A DNA stretch of 64,000 nt from an uncultured Bacteroidota bacterium (GTDB lineage Bacteria > Bacteroidota > Bacteroidia > Bacteroidales > P3): positions 80,281-144,280 of the forward strand of contig CADBDA010000005.1 in the NCBI GenBank assembly GCA_902793295.1, read 5' to 3'. Below, piece by piece: positions 62,918 through 64,000 of this stretch (the first letter of the stretch is position 1; every line of letters starts with the position of its first letter). The position numbers and the translations under genes were made by a program. The notes under the pieces were generated by a model. That model worked only from the letters and a program-made list of their open reading frames with translations. It did no database searches and was not told the origin of the DNA.

Positions 62918-63134
62918 CGTCCAAGGGCTGGTAAGGGTGTGCCTTGCGCGTGGCGCATTGACGCTGGCTGTGGGTGGCACAAGCGCATCCGTTGCTGGCT
63001 CCGGTGTAGGGGTCGTGACCGGAACAGTGGCGTTTGAACTCGCCGTTGCGGCGCAACAGTACCTTGATACCGATTCCGGCAAAGCCGATCAGCACGATGC
63101 AAAAAGCGATGGCAAGGACAATCAATGTTTTCAT
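62883..63134 (-). CDS. Small single-pass membrane protein, Cys-rich
   Basis: 83 residues from MKTLIVLAIAFCIVLIGF; the longer start at 63170 lies in the tRNA terminator and is rejected. One membrane segment (about 3-25) is followed by a basic stretch and the cluster HCSGHDPY, GCACA, QCA, reminiscent of NqrM-type accessory proteins, though this is uncertain. The 3' end overlaps nnrD by 35 bp in convergent orientation. Confidence 0.6.
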   Translation of the reverse strand: MKTLIVLAIAFCIVLIGFAGIGIKVLLRRNGEFKRHCSGHDPYTGASNGCACATHSQRQCATRKAHPYQPLDVNEELLKEMGK

Positions 63135-63150
63135 GGCGTAGTTAGGAAAT

Positions 63151-63176
63151 AAAAAAAGCTGTTGTGACAACAGCTT
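63151..63176 (-). terminator. Terminator of the tRNA-Asn pair
   Basis: On the minus strand AAGCTGTTG pairs with CAACAGCTT around a TCA loop and is followed by a run of T (7 at 63151-63157 as A on plus). Confidence 0.85.
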
Positions 63177-63185
63177 CGTTCGGTG

Positions 63186-63259
63186 CTCCCCAAGCAGGAC
63201 TTGAACCTGCGACCCCCTGATTAACAGTCAGGTGCTCTAACCAACTGAGCTATTGAGGA
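63186..63259 (-). tRNA. tRNA-Asn (GTT), copy 2
   Basis: 74 bases on the minus strand. It folds as a cloverleaf with acceptor TCCTCAA/TTGGGGA, D arm with AGCTCAGTTGGTTAGAGC, anticodon stem CCTGA/TCAGG around CTGTTAA (anticodon GTT), and T arm GCAGGTTCAAGTCCTGC. No CCA is encoded. The discriminator is G. Sequence identical to the copy at 63300. Confidence 0.95.
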
Positions 63260-63299
63260 ATGTTGATTGGTTTAGTCTTACCCTTCATTCATCTTCGAG

Positions 63300-63373
63300 C
63301 TCCCCAAGCAGGACTTGAACCTGCGACCCCCTGATTAACAGTCAGGTGCTCTAACCAACTGAGCTATTGAGGA
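63300..63373 (-). tRNA. tRNA-Asn (GTT), copy 1
   Basis: Same 74-base sequence as the copy at 63186, 40 bp upstream of it in the direction of transcription. Both are served by the promoter at 63403-63433. Confidence 0.95.
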
Positions 63374-63402
63374 AGATTTGCTTTTTGTCTCAAAAGCGGT
63401 TG

Positions 63403-63433
63403 CAAAAGTACTCCAATTTTGCGACATGGCAAA
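63403..63433 (-). promoter_or_regulatory. Promoter of the tRNA-Asn pair
   Basis: On the minus strand TTTG (63430-63433), 19 bases, TACTTTTG (63403-63410). Perfect consensus. The remaining part of 63374-63731 shows no gene. Confidence 0.85.
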
Positions 63434-63688
63434 ATTTTTTTTGAAAAATATCGTGTGGTGTGTATTAAGTGGTTGATTCTGTTGTGTAAAACTTTGCTTT
63501 GCGAATGTGCGCTTTTGTCTGTTCTGCATTTGGGGCAGGTTTTCTCTTCTGTGCGATTTTGAAAAATTGACCTCATTTTATACCACTTTTTTTGGTTCTT
63601 CTTTCCGAATCGTTTGGTCATGAGAAATGCTCTTTTTCATGAGTGTGGTTGCTATAATCGTCGTGAAATAAGGCTATTGAAATAAAAA

Positions 63689-63719
63689 TTTTGTCAGTCG
63701 GGAAAATCTTAGTACTTTT
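63689..63719 (+). promoter_or_regulatory. Promoter of tRNA-Ser
   Basis: TTTG (63689-63692), 19 bases, TACTTTTG (63712-63719). Perfect consensus, 12 bases before the tRNA. Confidence 0.85.
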
Positions 63720-63731
63720 GCACCCTCATTC

Positions 63732-63816
63732 GGAGAGATGGCAGAGCGGTCGAATGCGGCGGTCTTGAAAACCGTTGACCTTCACGGGTCCGGGGGTTCG
63801 AATCCCTCTCTCTCCG
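63732..63816 (+). tRNA. tRNA-Ser (TGA)
   Basis: 85 bases. Acceptor GGAGAGA/TCTCTCC, anticodon loop CTTGAAA with anticodon TGA, a long variable arm (GTTGACCTTCACGGGTC), T arm CGGGGGTTCGAATCCC. Discriminator G, no encoded CCA. Confidence 0.95.
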
Positions 63817-63828
63817 CCCGTAACAAAC

Positions 63829-63861
63829 AAGGCAGTCAAGTATGGCGTGGCTGCCTTTTTT
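63829..63861 (+). terminator. Terminator of tRNA-Ser
   Basis: AAGGCAG pairs with CTGCCTT around a 15-base loop, then a T-run, starting 13 bp after the tRNA. Confidence 0.8.
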
Positions 63862-63906
63862 GCATGGATTTGGTGACTTAATGGTGTAATACAAATAAAT
63901 TATGGT

Positions 63907-64000
63907 TCATCCGCTAAATGGATAGGTGGAGTCGTGTAGGGATAGGAGTTTGAGTTTGAAGAAGGGCATGTCTCGGTAGCCATAGGCTTGACGTTTCATA
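63907..64000 (-). mobile_element. ISL3-type transposase, C-terminal end (truncated by window edge)
   Basis: On the minus strand the frame reads MKRQAYGYRDMPFFKLKLLS and then LHDSTYPFSG before TGA. K-R-x-A-Y-G-(Y/F)-R-D-x-x-(Y/F)-F-(K/R)-L is the typical end of ISL3-family (DDE_Tnp_ISL3) transposases in Bacteroidetes. The rest of the element lies beyond 64000, so neither intactness nor terminal repeats can be judged. The right end should be just before 63907. Confidence 0.6.

Noticed and set aside
63186..63373. The tRNA-Asn duplicate as an attachment site for an integrated element
   Set aside because: Both copies are full length, share a promoter and terminator, and are separated by only 40 bp; no integrase is present.

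Overview
The window is a chromosomal segment of a member of the Bacteroidetes, most likely order Bacteroidales. Four things point there. Many genes are preceded by the TTTG, about 19 bp, TAnnTTTG promoter typical of the phylum; the clearest cases are at 58956-58986, 63403-63433 and 63689-63719. There are SusC/TonB-type receptors with carboxypeptidase-regulatory domains. There is a gingipain-like protease ending in a type IX secretion sorting domain. Several small families nearly confined to the phylum are present (DUF4295, DUF4293, BT_3928-like, DUF1599, four-helix-bundle-suffix). The coding regions look moderately GC-rich, with one clearly AT-rich island near 39.8-41.3 kb. I cannot place it below order level.

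Layout. 1-6.5 kb: end of a VWA-domain protein, a sigma-like regulator, then minus-strand translation genes (rpmF with its DUF177 partner, rimO-ftsY, rpmG-DUF4295), a small lipoprotein and a 21-bp tandem repeat. 6.9-12 kb: an Hsp20 chaperone, an acyltransferase pair probably making glycine or ornithine-type lipids, engB and a PBP4-type peptidase. 12-16 kb: mreB, purH and pfkA on the minus strand. 16-24.5 kb: a sensor phosphatase, a beta-CASP nuclease, cstA, a secreted repeat protein, a flavoprotein and a GNAT, mixed with gene remnants (an alcohol dehydrogenase with its middle deleted, and a truncated zinc-finger protein). 24.6-31.1 kb: a structured leader with a terminator before a membrane protein, then a 126-bp imperfect palindrome and an apparently self-regulated cluster (ABC ATPase, membrane partner, YbjQ-type protein, YtrA-like GntR repressor, outer-membrane barrel). 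31.4-34.3 kb: a His/Cys-rich small protein plus TonB receptor, possibly for metal handling. 35.5-39.8 kb: ileS and mnmD. 39.8-41.5 kb: an AT-rich accessory island with palindromes, a small Cys-rich ORF, an orphan secreted protein and an RHS-core fragment. 41.6-56.9 kb: a minus-strand block with an FKBP lipoprotein, a PLP decarboxylase, the gingipain-like protease, the run rsfS-ftsH-LUD-cdsA-psd-rluA, tsaE, DUF4293, a DoxX-type protein and DUF1599. 57-62.9 kb: folP, cdaA, a large M16 peptidase and an NAD(P)H-hydrate dehydratase. The end holds two tRNA-Asn genes, one tRNA-Ser and the tail of what looks like an ISL3-type transposase.

Most of the window is conserved housekeeping: translation and its quality control (rpmF, rpmG, rimO, ileS, mnmD, tsaE, rsfS, engB), protein targeting (ftsY, ftsH), phospholipid synthesis (cdsA and psd side by side), envelope growth (mreB, PBP4) and c-di-AMP signalling (cdaA). 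The accessory interest is concentrated at 18-32 kb and 39.8-41.5 kb. I found no CRISPR array, integrase, complete insertion sequence or obvious defence island. The best candidate for a little-described system is the ABC/YbjQ/GntR/outer-membrane-barrel cluster with its palindromic operator.
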